Positions 7,406-15,206 of a DNA stretch of 22,584 bases are shown here, piece after piece. Every line of letters begins with the position of its first letter. The first letter of the stretch is position 1. The DNA is from GH45 sp046704385 (GTDB lineage: Bacteria; Bacteroidota; Bacteroidia; Bacteroidales; SZUA-534), in contig JBJKSB010000102.1 in assembly GCA_046704385.1 (NCBI GenBank), positions 1 to 22,584 of the forward strand, written 5' to 3'. Under the pieces are notes generated by a model. That model searched no databases. It was not told the DNA's origin and saw nothing but the letters and a program-made list of their open reading frames with translations. The position numbers and the translations under genes are program-made.

Positions 7406-7433
7406 TTTAAGCTAATTTTAAGAATCACTTAAG
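7406..7433 (+). promoter_or_regulatory. Three-part 11-bp-spaced operator, probably for the OmpR-type regulator
   Basis: TTTAAG (7406), TTTAAG (7417) and CTTAAG (7428) are direct repeats starting exactly 11 bp apart, one helical turn. That is the arrangement bound by OmpR/PhoB-family regulators. The same array occurs at 10074-10101, beyond the regulator and kinase genes, with 18 of the first 19 bases identical. It lies 53 bp before the DUF2231 start. Confidence 0.7.
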
Positions 7434-7455
7434 CTGTTTTGAACGCATAATGCTG

Positions 7456-7466
7456 AATCTTTGTAT
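7456..7466 (+). promoter_or_regulatory. -7 element of the DUF2231 promoter
   Basis: AATCTTTGTAT resembles the Bacteroidota -7 element (TAnnTTTG) with one mismatch. TTTG starts 27 bp after the operator end (7433), the same distance as in the rubrerythrin promoter. No well-placed -33 TTG is seen, as expected if an activator is needed. Confidence 0.55.
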
Positions 7467-7486
7467 AAACTTTAAATTTTAAAATT

Positions 7487-7957
7487 ATGTTTACAGCAAC
7501 ACATTTACATGCAATGATAGTTCACTTCCCCATAGCCCTGGTATTGGTGGCTTTTGTATCGGAAGTGGCTGGTTTGATTCTTAAGAACAAATTTTATGGA
7601 CAGGCTTCATTCTACCTGCTGGTGCTGGCTGCCCTGGGAGCAATTACCGCCTACGTTACTGGTGACATTGCAGGCGATGGAATGGATGGTGGATCGTTAC
7701 AAAAAGCTTTGTCTGTTCATCAACAAGCAGCCACCTTTACCCTTTTGTTTACGATTGCTGCAGCTGTTGCAAAAACAGGTGTTATATTGTTGAAAAAGGA
7801 ATTGCGCTGGCTTAAGGTGGCAGCCTTTGTATTACTATTGGCGGCTGCCGGCGGAGTGGCCCGTACTGGTTACCTGGGAGGTCAGCTGGTGTTTAAACAT
7901 GCTGCCGGTGTTGAATTGGGTATCGGAAATTTTGGTGCTCTCAACAACCAGGAATAA
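7487..7957 (+). CDS. DUF2231 four-helix membrane protein
   Basis: 156 residues with four hydrophobic helices (about 11-32, 40-60, 85-105, 108-125). The N-terminus HLHAMIVHFPIAL is typical of DUF2231, where a histidine in the HxxxVHFP motif has been suggested as a haem or metal ligand, and a second histidine lies in SVHQQAA. The biochemical role of the family is not established, though members often neighbour cytochromes or redox genes. It is the first gene of a cluster that continues into a two-component system (67-bp gap) and has the same operator as the rubrerythrin gene at the other end. It is therefore probably a target of that system and linked to redox stress. Confidence 0.82.
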   Translation: MFTATHLHAMIVHFPIALVLVAFVSEVAGLILKNKFYGQASFYLLVLAALGAITAYVTGDIAGDGMDGGSLQKALSVHQQAATFTLLFTIAAAVAKTGVILLKKELRWLKVAAFVLLLAAAGGVARTGYLGGQLVFKHAAGVELGIGNFGALNNQE

Positions 7958-7958
7958 A

Positions 7959-7998
7959 ACGGTTGAAATTGCAGCTGCTAACCGTGAGTAAAACGGTT
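7959..7998 (+). promoter_or_regulatory. Competing hairpin segments between DUF2231 and regulator genes
   Basis: ACGGTT (7959-7964), AACCGT (7980-7985) and ACGGTT (7993-7998) can pair in two mutually exclusive ways, and the first loop contains the palindrome GCAGCTGC (7971-7978). This could be a weak intercistronic attenuator or processing site. The stems are short, so chance is possible. Confidence 0.25.
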
Positions 7999-8024
7999 TA
8001 ACAGAAAATCCCTAAATAAAACTC

Positions 8025-8702
8025 ATGAGAATTTTAATTGTTGAAGACGAGCCTTCCATTTCGAACTTCCTGAAAGAGGGGTTGGGAGAGGAAGGTTTTG
8101 CCGTTGATACAGCCGATAACGGAAAAACAGGCCTGCAACTGGCCATGGATAATCTGGAGGAATACGATACCATAATACTCGACTGGATGTTACCGGGTTT
8201 GAGCGGCATTGAAATTTGCCGGAATATCCGTAAGGAAAATCAAGATGTTCCGGTTATTTTTCTCACTGCCCGTGACACCACCGATGATGCCGTTTTTGGA
8301 TTGGAGTCCGGTGCCAATGATTATATTCGCAAACCCTTTGCTTTTGACGAACTGCTGGCAAGGATCAGGGTATTAATGAGAGGAAAAGGAGGCGAAAATT
8401 CCGTATTTAAATATGGTGATATCACACTTGATGTGGATTCGCACCGCGTAACCAAGGCCGGTAATAATGTAGAACTTACACAAAAAGAATTTGCCTTGCT
8501 CGAATTTTTGCTTCGCAACAAAGGAAAAGTAAGCCGTCGAACACGAATTATTGAAAAGGTTTGGGATATTCATTTCGATTATGATACCTCAGTAATTGAT
8601 GTTTACATTAATGCCATCCGAAAAAAGCTAGACGATAAAAACAGCGAATCGTTTATTGAAACCATTCGGGGAGTAGGCTACAGGATAAACGAAGAAGAAT
8701 GA
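8025..8702 (+). CDS. OmpR-family response regulator
   Basis: 225 residues. The receiver domain (1-115) has acidic E7/D8, phospho-acceptor D53 (LDWMLPG), switch T81 and K103 (IRKPF). The winged-helix DNA-binding domain (about 128-225) ends with IDVYINAIRKKLDDK and IRGVGYRI, typical of the OmpR/PhoB class. The stop overlaps the start of the kinase gene (ATGA at 8699-8702), implying translational coupling. Proteins of this class bind direct repeats with 11-bp spacing, and just such arrays lie upstream of the DUF2231 gene and of the rubrerythrin gene, so both are likely targets, with autoregulation if transcription reads through DUF2231. By similarity it is nearest to the CusR/MprA-like group, but the signal is not known. 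Confidence 0.92.
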   Translation: MRILIVEDEPSISNFLKEGLGEEGFAVDTADNGKTGLQLAMDNLEEYDTIILDWMLPGLSGIEICRNIRKENQDVPVIFLTARDTTDDAVFGLESGANDYIRKPFAFDELLARIRVLMRGKGGENSVFKYGDITLDVDSHRVTKAGNNVELTQKEFALLEFLLRNKGKVSRRTRIIEKVWDIHFDYDTSVIDVYINAIRKKLDDKNSESFIETIRGVGYRINEEE

Positions 8703-10069
8703 AACTACATTTTAAAAACCGTATAGCCCTTTTTAATACTGTTGCGGCAGCCATTACGATGTTGGTGGTTTTTGCAGCGGTTTATGCGGTGGTTTTTATT
8801 ACCACCTACCGATACCTCGATAATAATATACGGGATGAAAAGGAGGAATTATTTTCGCAAATAAAGACTGAGGGAGATTCTCTGTTACTCAGTCTGAATG
8901 TTGAGTGGGAAGAATTGGAACACAACCGTGCCGAGGTGGATCCTATTTTTTTGCAAATTGTGAATAGCAGTGGAGTGGTTATTTTTCATTCAAGAAATCT
9001 GGAAAATGACCTGCTGCAGTATGCCGATGCCCTGACAACAGTATCTTTTTTTAATGTGGAATTAAACGGTAAACTTATCAGGCAGGGGCAGTTTCCAATC
9101 ATATCTGAAACCGGAAAATTACTGGGTCAGCTTGATATTGGTATATCCCAGGTTGATTCAAAATTATTACTTACAAACCTGCGTAATACTTTTTTTGCTG
9201 CTTTTCCTTTAATGCTTATCATTTTTTACCTGGTAACCTCACTGGTGGCATCACGCAGTATTGCACCGGTTAAACAACTCATAGGCTATGCCGAAAAAAT
9301 GAATTATAACAATATAAATCCGCGTATTCCATTGCCTGGATATCACGATGAGATTTACAAGCTAACAGATACCATAAACGCGCTTTTGGAACGAATTGAA
9401 ACAGGACGAAACCGCGAGAAACAAATTACCGCTGATATTTCACATGAATTACGAACTCCGCTTACCAGCATTAAAGGCACCCTTGAAGTACTTATTCGCA
9501 AAACGAGGGAACCGCAACAATATGAGGAGAAAGTAAAACAGGTGATTCACGAAGTTGATTCCATAAACCATATTATCAACCAATTGCTTTACCTGGCACG
9601 GTTAGATTCCGGAAATCTTACCATAGTTAAAAAGCCGGTGCAGCTTTACGATTTAGTGGTATCTGTCAGAAATAAATGGGAATTGCGTATGCGTGAAAAG
9701 CAAATGGAAATGCAATTGGAAATTCCTGTGGATATAGCGGTAAATGCTGATTTTGGCCTGTTGGAAATGATTCTCGAAAACCTGGTCAGCAATGCAGTCA
9801 AGTATGGAAAGGGACCACTTGTTTGTAGCTGGAATTACGAATCCGGAATACTGGCATTGAGCGATCAGGGTCCGGGAATCCCGCAGGAACACCTGCCGCA
9901 TATTTTTGATCGGTTTTACCGTGCCGATGTCCCCGGCAGTTCTTCAGTGCAAAGTACAGGACTCGGACTTTATATGGTGAAAATGCTTGCCGGTATCCAG
10001 GATATCGACATTTGGGCAGATAGTAATGTGTCTGAGGGAACAAAATTCAATATCCGTTTTAAGAACTGA
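8699..10069 (+). CDS. Sensor histidine kinase
   Basis: 456 residues. TM1 spans about 10-36, a periplasmic sensor region of about 125 residues follows (37-163; PIFLQIVNSSGVVIFHS suggests a PAS/Cache-like fold), then TM2 at about 165-185 and a HAMP domain (186-240). The HisKA domain carries the phospho-acceptor H249 (ISHELRTPLTS), and the ATPase domain has the N-box ENLVSNAVKYG (360-370), G1 box SDQGPGIP, F-box IFDRFYR and G2 box GLGLYMVK. All catalytic elements are intact. It overlaps the response regulator by 4 bp and certainly partners it. The sensor region has no cysteine or metal motif that would name the stimulus, but the linked rubrerythrin and DUF2231 genes suggest envelope redox stress. 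Confidence 0.93.
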   Translation: MKLHFKNRIALFNTVAAAITMLVVFAAVYAVVFITTYRYLDNNIRDEKEELFSQIKTEGDSLLLSLNVEWEELEHNRAEVDPIFLQIVNSSGVVIFHSRNLENDLLQYADALTTVSFFNVELNGKLIRQGQFPIISETGKLLGQLDIGISQVDSKLLLTNLRNTFFAAFPLMLIIFYLVTSLVASRSIAPVKQLIGYAEKMNYNNINPRIPLPGYHDEIYKLTDTINALLERIETGRNREKQITADISHELRTPLTSIKGTLEVLIRKTREPQQYEEKVKQVIHEVDSINHIINQLLYLARLDSGNLTIVKKPVQLYDLVVSVRNKWELRMREKQMEMQLEIPVDIAVNADFGLLEMILENLVSNAVKYGKGPLVCSWNYESGILALSDQGPGIPQEHLPHIFDRFYRADVPGSSSVQSTGLGLYMVKMLAGIQDIDIWADSNVSEGTKFNIRFKN

Positions 10070-10073
10070 TTTT

Positions 10074-10101
10074 TTTAAGCTGATTTTAAGAAAAGCTAAA
10101 G
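10074..10101 (+). promoter_or_regulatory. Second copy of the three-part 11-bp-spaced operator
   Basis: TTTAAG (10074), TTTAAG (10085) and a degenerate CTAAAG (10096) are again 11 bp apart. The first 19 bases match 7406-7424 at 18 positions. It begins 5 bp after the kinase stop codon and controls the rubrerythrin gene. A further TTTTAAG inside the kinase end (10057) is out of phase. Confidence 0.68.
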
Positions 10102-10123
10102 AATAGTTTAATGTAGCTGTTAT

Positions 10124-10134
10124 CATATTTGTAT
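10124..10134 (+). promoter_or_regulatory. -7 element of the rubrerythrin promoter
   Basis: CATATTTGTAT fits the Bacteroidota -7 element with one mismatch and shares the TTTGTAT core with the DUF2231 promoter. TTTG starts 27 bp after the operator end (10101), exactly as at 7460. No convincing -33 TTG. Confidence 0.52.
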
Positions 10135-10163
10135 CGTAAATTATTAATTAAAATCGTATGACA

Positions 10164-10862
10164 ATGAAAAAGTTAGTATCCTTATCAATCCTTGCCGTAG
10201 TAACCGGCTTACTTATTTCGTGTACTTCAACTGAAAAGAAGGAAGCAAAACTTCAGAATCCGGAAAAAACCGGTGAGATGAATGAAACAAACATGACACC
10301 TGACGAAGCTAAAGCAAAAACCATTGCTGACCTTCAGGAGGCATTTAAAGGTGAAACTACTGCCTCAGCCAAATATGCCGCATATTCTAAAAAGGCTGAA
10401 GAAGAAGGCTATCATAATATAGCTTTGCTTTTTAAGGCAGCTTCAACCGCTGAGCATGTGCATGCCAATAACCATAAATCAGTGTTGGTGGAATATGGGG
10501 CAGAGGTTCCTGAAATAACACCTGAATTTACCGTAAATTCAACAAATGAAAATGTGCAGGACGCTATTAAAGGTGAATCCTACGAAGTAGCTACCATGTA
10601 TCCTGACTTTCTTAAAGCTGCTGGTAATTCAAAAAGTCAGTTGGCCCAGATAAGTTTTAATTATGCTTATGAAGTGGAGAAAAAGCATAAGGCAATGTAC
10701 GAGAATGCCCTGGCCGCATTAAATAATAATACGGTGGATGACCTTCCCCAGACATATTATGTTTGCCCGACCTGTGGTAATACGTACGATCAAACACCAC
10801 CGGAACGTTGTGGTATTTCAATGACCAGTTCTGAAAAGTTCATGACCATAAATACTATATAA
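10164..10862 (+). CDS. Lipoprotein rubrerythrin with an altered rubredoxin site
   Basis: 232 residues from ATG 10164 (ATG 10158 adds two). A lipoprotein signal peptide ends LLISC, so the protein is membrane-anchored outside the cytoplasm, which is unusual because rubrerythrins are normally cytoplasmic. The diiron four-helix domain has the expected glutamates in FKGETTASAKYAAY, ASTAEHVHANNH, AIKGESYEVA and YEVEKKHKAMYE. The C-terminal rubredoxin domain reads CPTCGNTY and then RCGISMTSSEKF. The fourth iron ligand, normally the second cysteine of a C-x-x-C, is serine (TCA codon). Rubrerythrins reduce hydrogen peroxide. The promoter carries the operator shared with the DUF2231 gene, placing it under the adjacent two-component system, and a terminator follows. 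Family certain, electron donor unknown. Confidence 0.9.
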   Translation: MKKLVSLSILAVVTGLLISCTSTEKKEAKLQNPEKTGEMNETNMTPDEAKAKTIADLQEAFKGETTASAKYAAYSKKAEEEGYHNIALLFKAASTAEHVHANNHKSVLVEYGAEVPEITPEFTVNSTNENVQDAIKGESYEVATMYPDFLKAAGNSKSQLAQISFNYAYEVEKKHKAMYENALAALNNNTVDDLPQTYYVCPTCGNTYDQTPPERCGISMTSSEKFMTINTI

Positions 10863-10886
10863 TTCACAAAATAAAATACCAGTCAG

Positions 10887-10922
10887 GTCCGGGGTAGTTA
10901 TTATGACTATTCCGGACTTTTT
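10887..10922 (+). terminator. Rho-independent terminator after the rubrerythrin gene
   Basis: GTCCGGGGTAGT (10887-10898) pairs with ACTATTCCGGAC (10906-10917) through 12 bp, two of them G-U, with a 7-nt loop and a following run of T. Confidence 0.88.
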
Positions 10923-10959
10923 TATATCCATTATTTAACAACAAGATTTTTTCGGATTT

Positions 10960-10967
10960 TAGCTTTG
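10960..10967 (+). promoter_or_regulatory. Perfect Bacteroidota -7 element
   Basis: TAGCTTTG matches TAnnTTTG exactly and lies 53 bp before the ATG of the truncated 54-codon frame at 11020. No TTG at a good -33 distance is visible. It suggests that the stub once had, or still has, a promoter. Confidence 0.4.
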
Positions 10968-11019
10968 TTAATTATGCTTAAAATAAACCAATTAATTATA
11001 TAAATCAATATTGCAGGTA

Positions 11020-11184
11020 ATGATAAAATATAAGAGTTTCGACGTACCTACCCGAATAGTTTTTCGGTCGGGTTGGGAGCGATTACATTCCATATCCCTC
11101 TATAAACCTATAATTGTGTATTCTTCAAATTTCTACTTCATTAGTAAAATTTTTCCTGAAGCTTCATCCGACCGAATAAAGTAG
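11020..11184 (+). pseudogene. 5' stub resembling an iron-type alcohol dehydrogenase
   Basis: A 54-codon frame from ATG 11020. The first 37 residues (MIKYKSFDVPTRIVFRSG, WERLHSISLYKPIIVYSS) resemble the N-terminus of iron-containing alcohol dehydrogenases, where an F-x-x-P-T-[RK]-[IV]-x-F-G-x-G strand is followed by a helix and a K-x-x-x-[IV]-V strand; the usual FG is FR here. From about 11130 the frame merely runs antisense through the end of the T9SS gene and stops at 11184. The rest of the roughly 380-residue enzyme is not in this window. It seems to have been cut when the oppositely oriented T9SS gene came to lie here. The match is short, so the identification is tentative. Confidence 0.35.
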
Positions 11185-14100
11185 ATTCCATTTTCAAGGT
11201 CTGTAAGAGCAATGGTAGCTTTTCCCGAATCTGCTTTTCCGGTTTTGACGAGTTTACCCTGGGCGTTAAAGACCTCAAATTTTTGTGAATCACTACTTAA
11301 ACCACTGATGGTTATAATACCGGTTGTCGGGTTGGGATAGATATTAAAAGTATTTTTGTTTGAAATTTCCTGAATATTAACCATTTGGTATATAGAAACA
11401 AGCTTCCAGTTTTCACCAAAATGGTTGTCCACATCAAAACCTGTTAAGGTAAGGCATTCCTCTGAATTTTGGGGCAAAGGCCAGGGGGCTTTGTTGTTGT
11501 ATATCACCTGATCAATAACCTTCCCAAATTTATTTACCAACTGAATTTTCTCACCTGCATCATTCAGGTGCCCACTTTCCCATTTATAGGATAAAACATG
11601 CTTATTGTTCCACAACATTGAAGCTCGTGAAGAAGTGACGAATATTTTTTCTTTGGGCCCTATGGAAACCCCTGCCGGAAACGTAAATTTTATACCACTG
11701 GTAAACGAGCAACTATCCATTATAATTTCCGAATCGCCTGGATTATACAACCCTATAAATTCAAGATCTGTTGCGCCCTGGGTAACATAAGCTATATCAC
11801 TGATCATAGCAGAAACCGGGATTGCTGGCAGCTCTATATCAGCCCCAATGGCTTTTCCATCGGTTCCTGCCCCAACGAGAGGCGATGCAGACTGCAAAGA
11901 AAAGTCGTAAAATGTAGGATTGACAAACAGGGGATTCACATATAAGTTATTTTTATTATCAGGTAATTTCTCAGTATCATCCGATGAGTAGGAAATGTCA
12001 ATTTTAGAGTATTCATCATTAAAATATCCCAATTCATAAGAGTCAGAAAGTATGGTATTTGTAACAGCCAAATTGGAACCGGCATCACCTGGATGCTTTT
12101 GATAATTGGCTATGGCAAAAAAGTTTCCATAATAGGTACAATGATCAATATTTACACTGCTTGAATCTTTCATGCCGGCTCCCATTCCGCAATTTATAAA
12201 TACAGAATTGGTGATATTGGCCGAAGAGCGTTGCCCGATCGAAACTCCTTTATCATTAATGTTATAGGCAATGATACTATCAACATTAACATTATTTGCA
12301 TGATCTCCTAAATCAACTGCATCGGCATTAAAACCCTCAAAATCGTGAAAATAACTATTGTTGACAACACTATTTCCTTCAGACATTTCTCCAAAATCAA
12401 GGGCATCGGAATCCACCCCTTTGTTTCCGATAAATTCACAATGATCGATAAATATTTTGCCTCTTTTGATGTTAACCTCGTCGCAACCGGCATAATCAGA
12501 GTGAAACCGGCTGTTAGTAAGAGTGGTCTGACAATTATATACGTTTAAGGGGTTTTTATGTACATTCTCAATAGTAATGTTATCGAGAATAACCGTCGAA
12601 TTATCAATGGCCAATGCCGCAATGTCCCGAACCGGATTTGGTCCCTCGGATGCATCTTCAATAATTACGTTATTAAACCTGACAGTATCTTTAGCATTTT
12701 TGATATGAATAATGCCCCATTTTTGTTCCAAACTTTGTGGGTTACTTCTAAAAATAATAGGTTCCGTTTCTGTTCCGTTTGCCAGGATAGTGGCCGATGA
12801 AAAAATTGAAACACCGTCTGACATCCAAATTTCAACCCCGGGTTCAATAATTAGTTTTCCTGTTGAAGTAACATTCACATCCTCAGGAACTAAATAAGGA
12901 GAGCAGGCTTTTGAAAGGGTCATTGTAGTGGAAATTTCTGCCGGAAGAACGCACTTGTTATCCGGTTCAAAAACTGCGGTTACCATGAATGCTGATTGAG
13001 GATTTACTGTGAGTTCTTTTGCCGTAGAAAGATAATTGCCGGTTCCGTTTATAACATCGCTATCGTTTTTCCATCCTCTAAAAATGTAACCGGCTTTTGC
13101 CTCGGCAGTTAGTGTAATTTGTTCGCCTTTCGGATAACCACCATTGCAAACATCTACAGGAATTTTTAACCCATTGAATGTCAATATTCCTGCTTTAGCC
13201 GGAAGGGTTGAAACTGAAACAGTTACCGGGCTTTGAAACCCATAATTAGTCAGATCGTTTAAGATAACACCTGGCCGCGCTTTGGCAAATGTTTCCAATT
13301 TTTCTGCTTCTGAATTCCAATAATCAACGGATGAAATGGCATAAACATTACTATAATTACCGGTACCGTGAGTGCCCGCCCAACGTTGGACGTGGTATGG
13401 CATTTCAGCCTCAATGGTCTTCTTGTGTTCTTCAATTCTTTCAATCATCCTGTCGGGATTGAATGTGGTGAACAAGAGATCGGAAAGTTTTAATCCAAAT
13501 TGTTTTTTATAATCCTGATTTTTCATCAAATCCCTAAACGGCCAATCTTTTTCATTGAGATAAAAACTGATCATTTGGTTATTTGCACCAAAAAAACAAC
13601 GGTCAAAATCCATAAGTATCCATTTCCACTTACCGGAGTCCCTTGGTTTATATTTCATTAAGTTATGCCCTATCGAACTGTTACCGCTATATATTTCGGT
13701 ACACACCATTTCAGTAAACTGTTCAATATCCATCTCGGCAGCCATGGCATCATAATTTGCCTGAATGGACAGGTCTTTTGCGGTCAGACTCAGAAAATGG
13801 GTATTGGCTAAATAGTTCCCTGCCTCGGCATAGTGCCCGCTATCAGTCTCTTCAATCATATCGAAGGTTCCGGGATCCAACCCGTAGTTTTCTACCACAT
13901 AATCTTCATCTATTTTCTCACGTATGTTGTGAATCCCCATATACTGTCCGTTGATATAAACCACGCAGGTTCTGAAACCGGATGCATTATTACTTGTATT
14001 TTCAACCGCAGCTGTTTGGAGCATCCCGTCCCTGAAAAGGGTATTACCCCAGTCGCTGCCTGAAGCTCTAAGCGAAAAAGTTTTATATATTTTCCGGGGT

Positions 14101-15206
14101 TTGTCAAATATGATTGGATATTCCAGTTTGGCAAAGCCGTACTCCTTTCGAAAGGATATGCCTAACATTTTTTCTGGCAATTGCCAAGAGTACAACCCGG
14201 TCGATTTAGCCCCTGCCTTTAGGTTGAATGCTGCCCCGGGTCGGCCATCATTTTCAAAAAGTTCGATATTGATCGGGATTTCCCATTTAGGTTTCGAACT
14301 ATGAACTGCATAGATCCCTTTCACCGGATCCCAGAAATTCAGAGGGTCTGATGAAATACAAACAATAGGCAGGTTATTAATTCTATTGGCAGTGTCAATA
14401 AGGTAAGTATTTGTGTTTACGGGTCCTGGAACCAGGCCTTTTTTATAAATCCTTGCCCTGACCACTGTATTTTCTGTTATGTTAATTGGCCCTGACACTA
14501 TTTTTGAATTTTCATTAGGTTCACTTCCATCAAGAGTATAAAGAACATCGCCGCCAAAAATTGTTTTAATATCTAGCGAAATGGAATTATGATAAACCCC
14601 GCCGGGTATTGAAAAACTTGGATCGCTTTTTACAATATCTGAATAGCCCACGGTAGAATTAGAGGTGCCGGGTGTGGGAGTGGTAAAAAATACCCAGTCG
14701 CTGCTTCCATCGGGTTTCCTTCCCATGGACATATTTGGATCCGGAATCCCCAATAATGAAGAATCGAGGACAACTATGGAGCCCGCTCCATAATTATAGA
14801 GGTCCGAACTCTGTGACCCATATATAACCGAATCAATCAATATCCCCCTTTTGTCAGAAAGCCCAATCTCTTCACCTGAAGCCGATAGTGCAAAATTGGT
14901 ATGTCGCCCGGTATTCATGGTATCGGCCCAAAATATCATATATCCGTTTGCAGAGATCTGAATTCCTGCTGGAATTCTCCATTTGGCAGGTTTCTTTAAA
15001 TTATCGGTAAGGCAATACCCACCTAAGTCAACTGAACTGTTTCCTTTATTATAAATTTCGATCCAGTCGGCGCTTGAATTGTAATCAGGATCCAGAACTG
15101 TCCCGGTATTTGATGGACAAAATTCGTTAATATAAAGTTGGGCATGTGAAGTTATTGCTATTGAAATTAAGCATACTTGTAAAAAAAGAAAATACTTTGT
15201 ATTCAT
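11133..15206 (-). CDS. T9SS-exported CotH-kinase / beta-helix multidomain protein
   Basis: 1357 residues, with a signal peptide at 1-22 (ends TSHAQ). In order it carries a lamin-tail (LTD) domain at about 23-165 (YINEFCPSN, DWIEIYN); a chitobiase-C-terminal-like domain at about 190-270 (VLYTLDGSEPN); a CotH kinase domain at about 280-640 with YMGIHNIREKIDEDYV near 425 and WILMDFDRCFF near 530; a short repeat domain at about 660-740 (AGYIFRGWKN); a right-handed beta-helix at about 760-1110; a second LTD at about 1130-1242; and the type A T9SS sorting domain at about 1280-1357 (FNIYPNPTTG to the end GKILLMK). CotH domains are atypical protein kinases, known from Bacillus spore coats. This version acts outside the cell or on its surface. 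The target is unknown. The gene is monocistronic, with no related neighbours. Confidence 0.9.
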   Translation of the reverse strand: MNTKYFLFLQVCLISIAITSHAQLYINEFCPSNTGTVLDPDYNSSADWIEIYNKGNSSVDLGGYCLTDNLKKPAKWRIPAGIQISANGYMIFWADTMNTGRHTNFALSASGEEIGLSDKRGILIDSVIYGSQSSDLYNYGAGSIVVLDSSLLGIPDPNMSMGRKPDGSSDWVFFTTPTPGTSNSTVGYSDIVKSDPSFSIPGGVYHNSISLDIKTIFGGDVLYTLDGSEPNENSKIVSGPINITENTVVRARIYKKGLVPGPVNTNTYLIDTANRINNLPIVCISSDPLNFWDPVKGIYAVHSSKPKWEIPINIELFENDGRPGAAFNLKAGAKSTGLYSWQLPEKMLGISFRKEYGFAKLEYPIIFDKPRKIYKTFSLRASGSDWGNTLFRDGMLQTAAVENTSNNASGFRTCVVYINGQYMGIHNIREKIDEDYVVENYGLDPGTFDMIEETDSGHYAEAGNYLANTHFLSLTAKDLSIQANYDAMAAEMDIEQFTEMVCTEIYSGNSSIGHNLMKYKPRDSGKWKWILMDFDRCFFGANNQMISFYLNEKDWPFRDLMKNQDYKKQFGLKLSDLLFTTFNPDRMIERIEEHKKTIEAEMPYHVQRWAGTHGTGNYSNVYAISSVDYWNSEAEKLETFAKARPGVILNDLTNYGFQSPVTVSVSTLPAKAGILTFNGLKIPVDVCNGGYPKGEQITLTAEAKAGYIFRGWKNDSDVINGTGNYLSTAKELTVNPQSAFMVTAVFEPDNKCVLPAEISTTMTLSKACSPYLVPEDVNVTSTGKLIIEPGVEIWMSDGVSIFSSATILANGTETEPIIFRSNPQSLEQKWGIIHIKNAKDTVRFNNVIIEDASEGPNPVRDIAALAIDNSTVILDNITIENVHKNPLNVYNCQTTLTNSRFHSDYAGCDEVNIKRGKIFIDHCEFIGNKGVDSDALDFGEMSEGNSVVNNSYFHDFEGFNADAVDLGDHANNVNVDSIIAYNINDKGVSIGQRSSANITNSVFINCGMGAGMKDSSSVNIDHCTYYGNFFAIANYQKHPGDAGSNLAVTNTILSDSYELGYFNDEYSKIDISYSSDDTEKLPDNKNNLYVNPLFVNPTFYDFSLQSASPLVGAGTDGKAIGADIELPAIPVSAMISDIAYVTQGATDLEFIGLYNPGDSEIIMDSCSFTSGIKFTFPAGVSIGPKEKIFVTSSRASMLWNNKHVLSYKWESGHLNDAGEKIQLVNKFGKVIDQVIYNNKAPWPLPQNSEECLTLTGFDVDNHFGENWKLVSIYQMVNIQEISNKNTFNIYPNPTTGIITISGLSSDSQKFEVFNAQGKLVKTGKADSGKATIALTDLENGIYFIRSDEASGKILLMK

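Noticed and set aside
11041..11070. Hairpin ACCCGA/TCGGGT as terminator of the T9SS gene.
   Set aside because: Stem of only 6 bp with competing inner pairing, no T-run on the minus strand, and the bases are better explained as codons of the dehydrogenase-like stub.
11977..11990. TCATCCGATGAGTA inside the T9SS gene equals part of the inverted repeat at 2307-2320.
   Set aside because: It is a single arm within coding sequence (Tyr-Ser-Ser-Asp-Asp on the minus strand) with no partner arm, so it is probably a coincidence.
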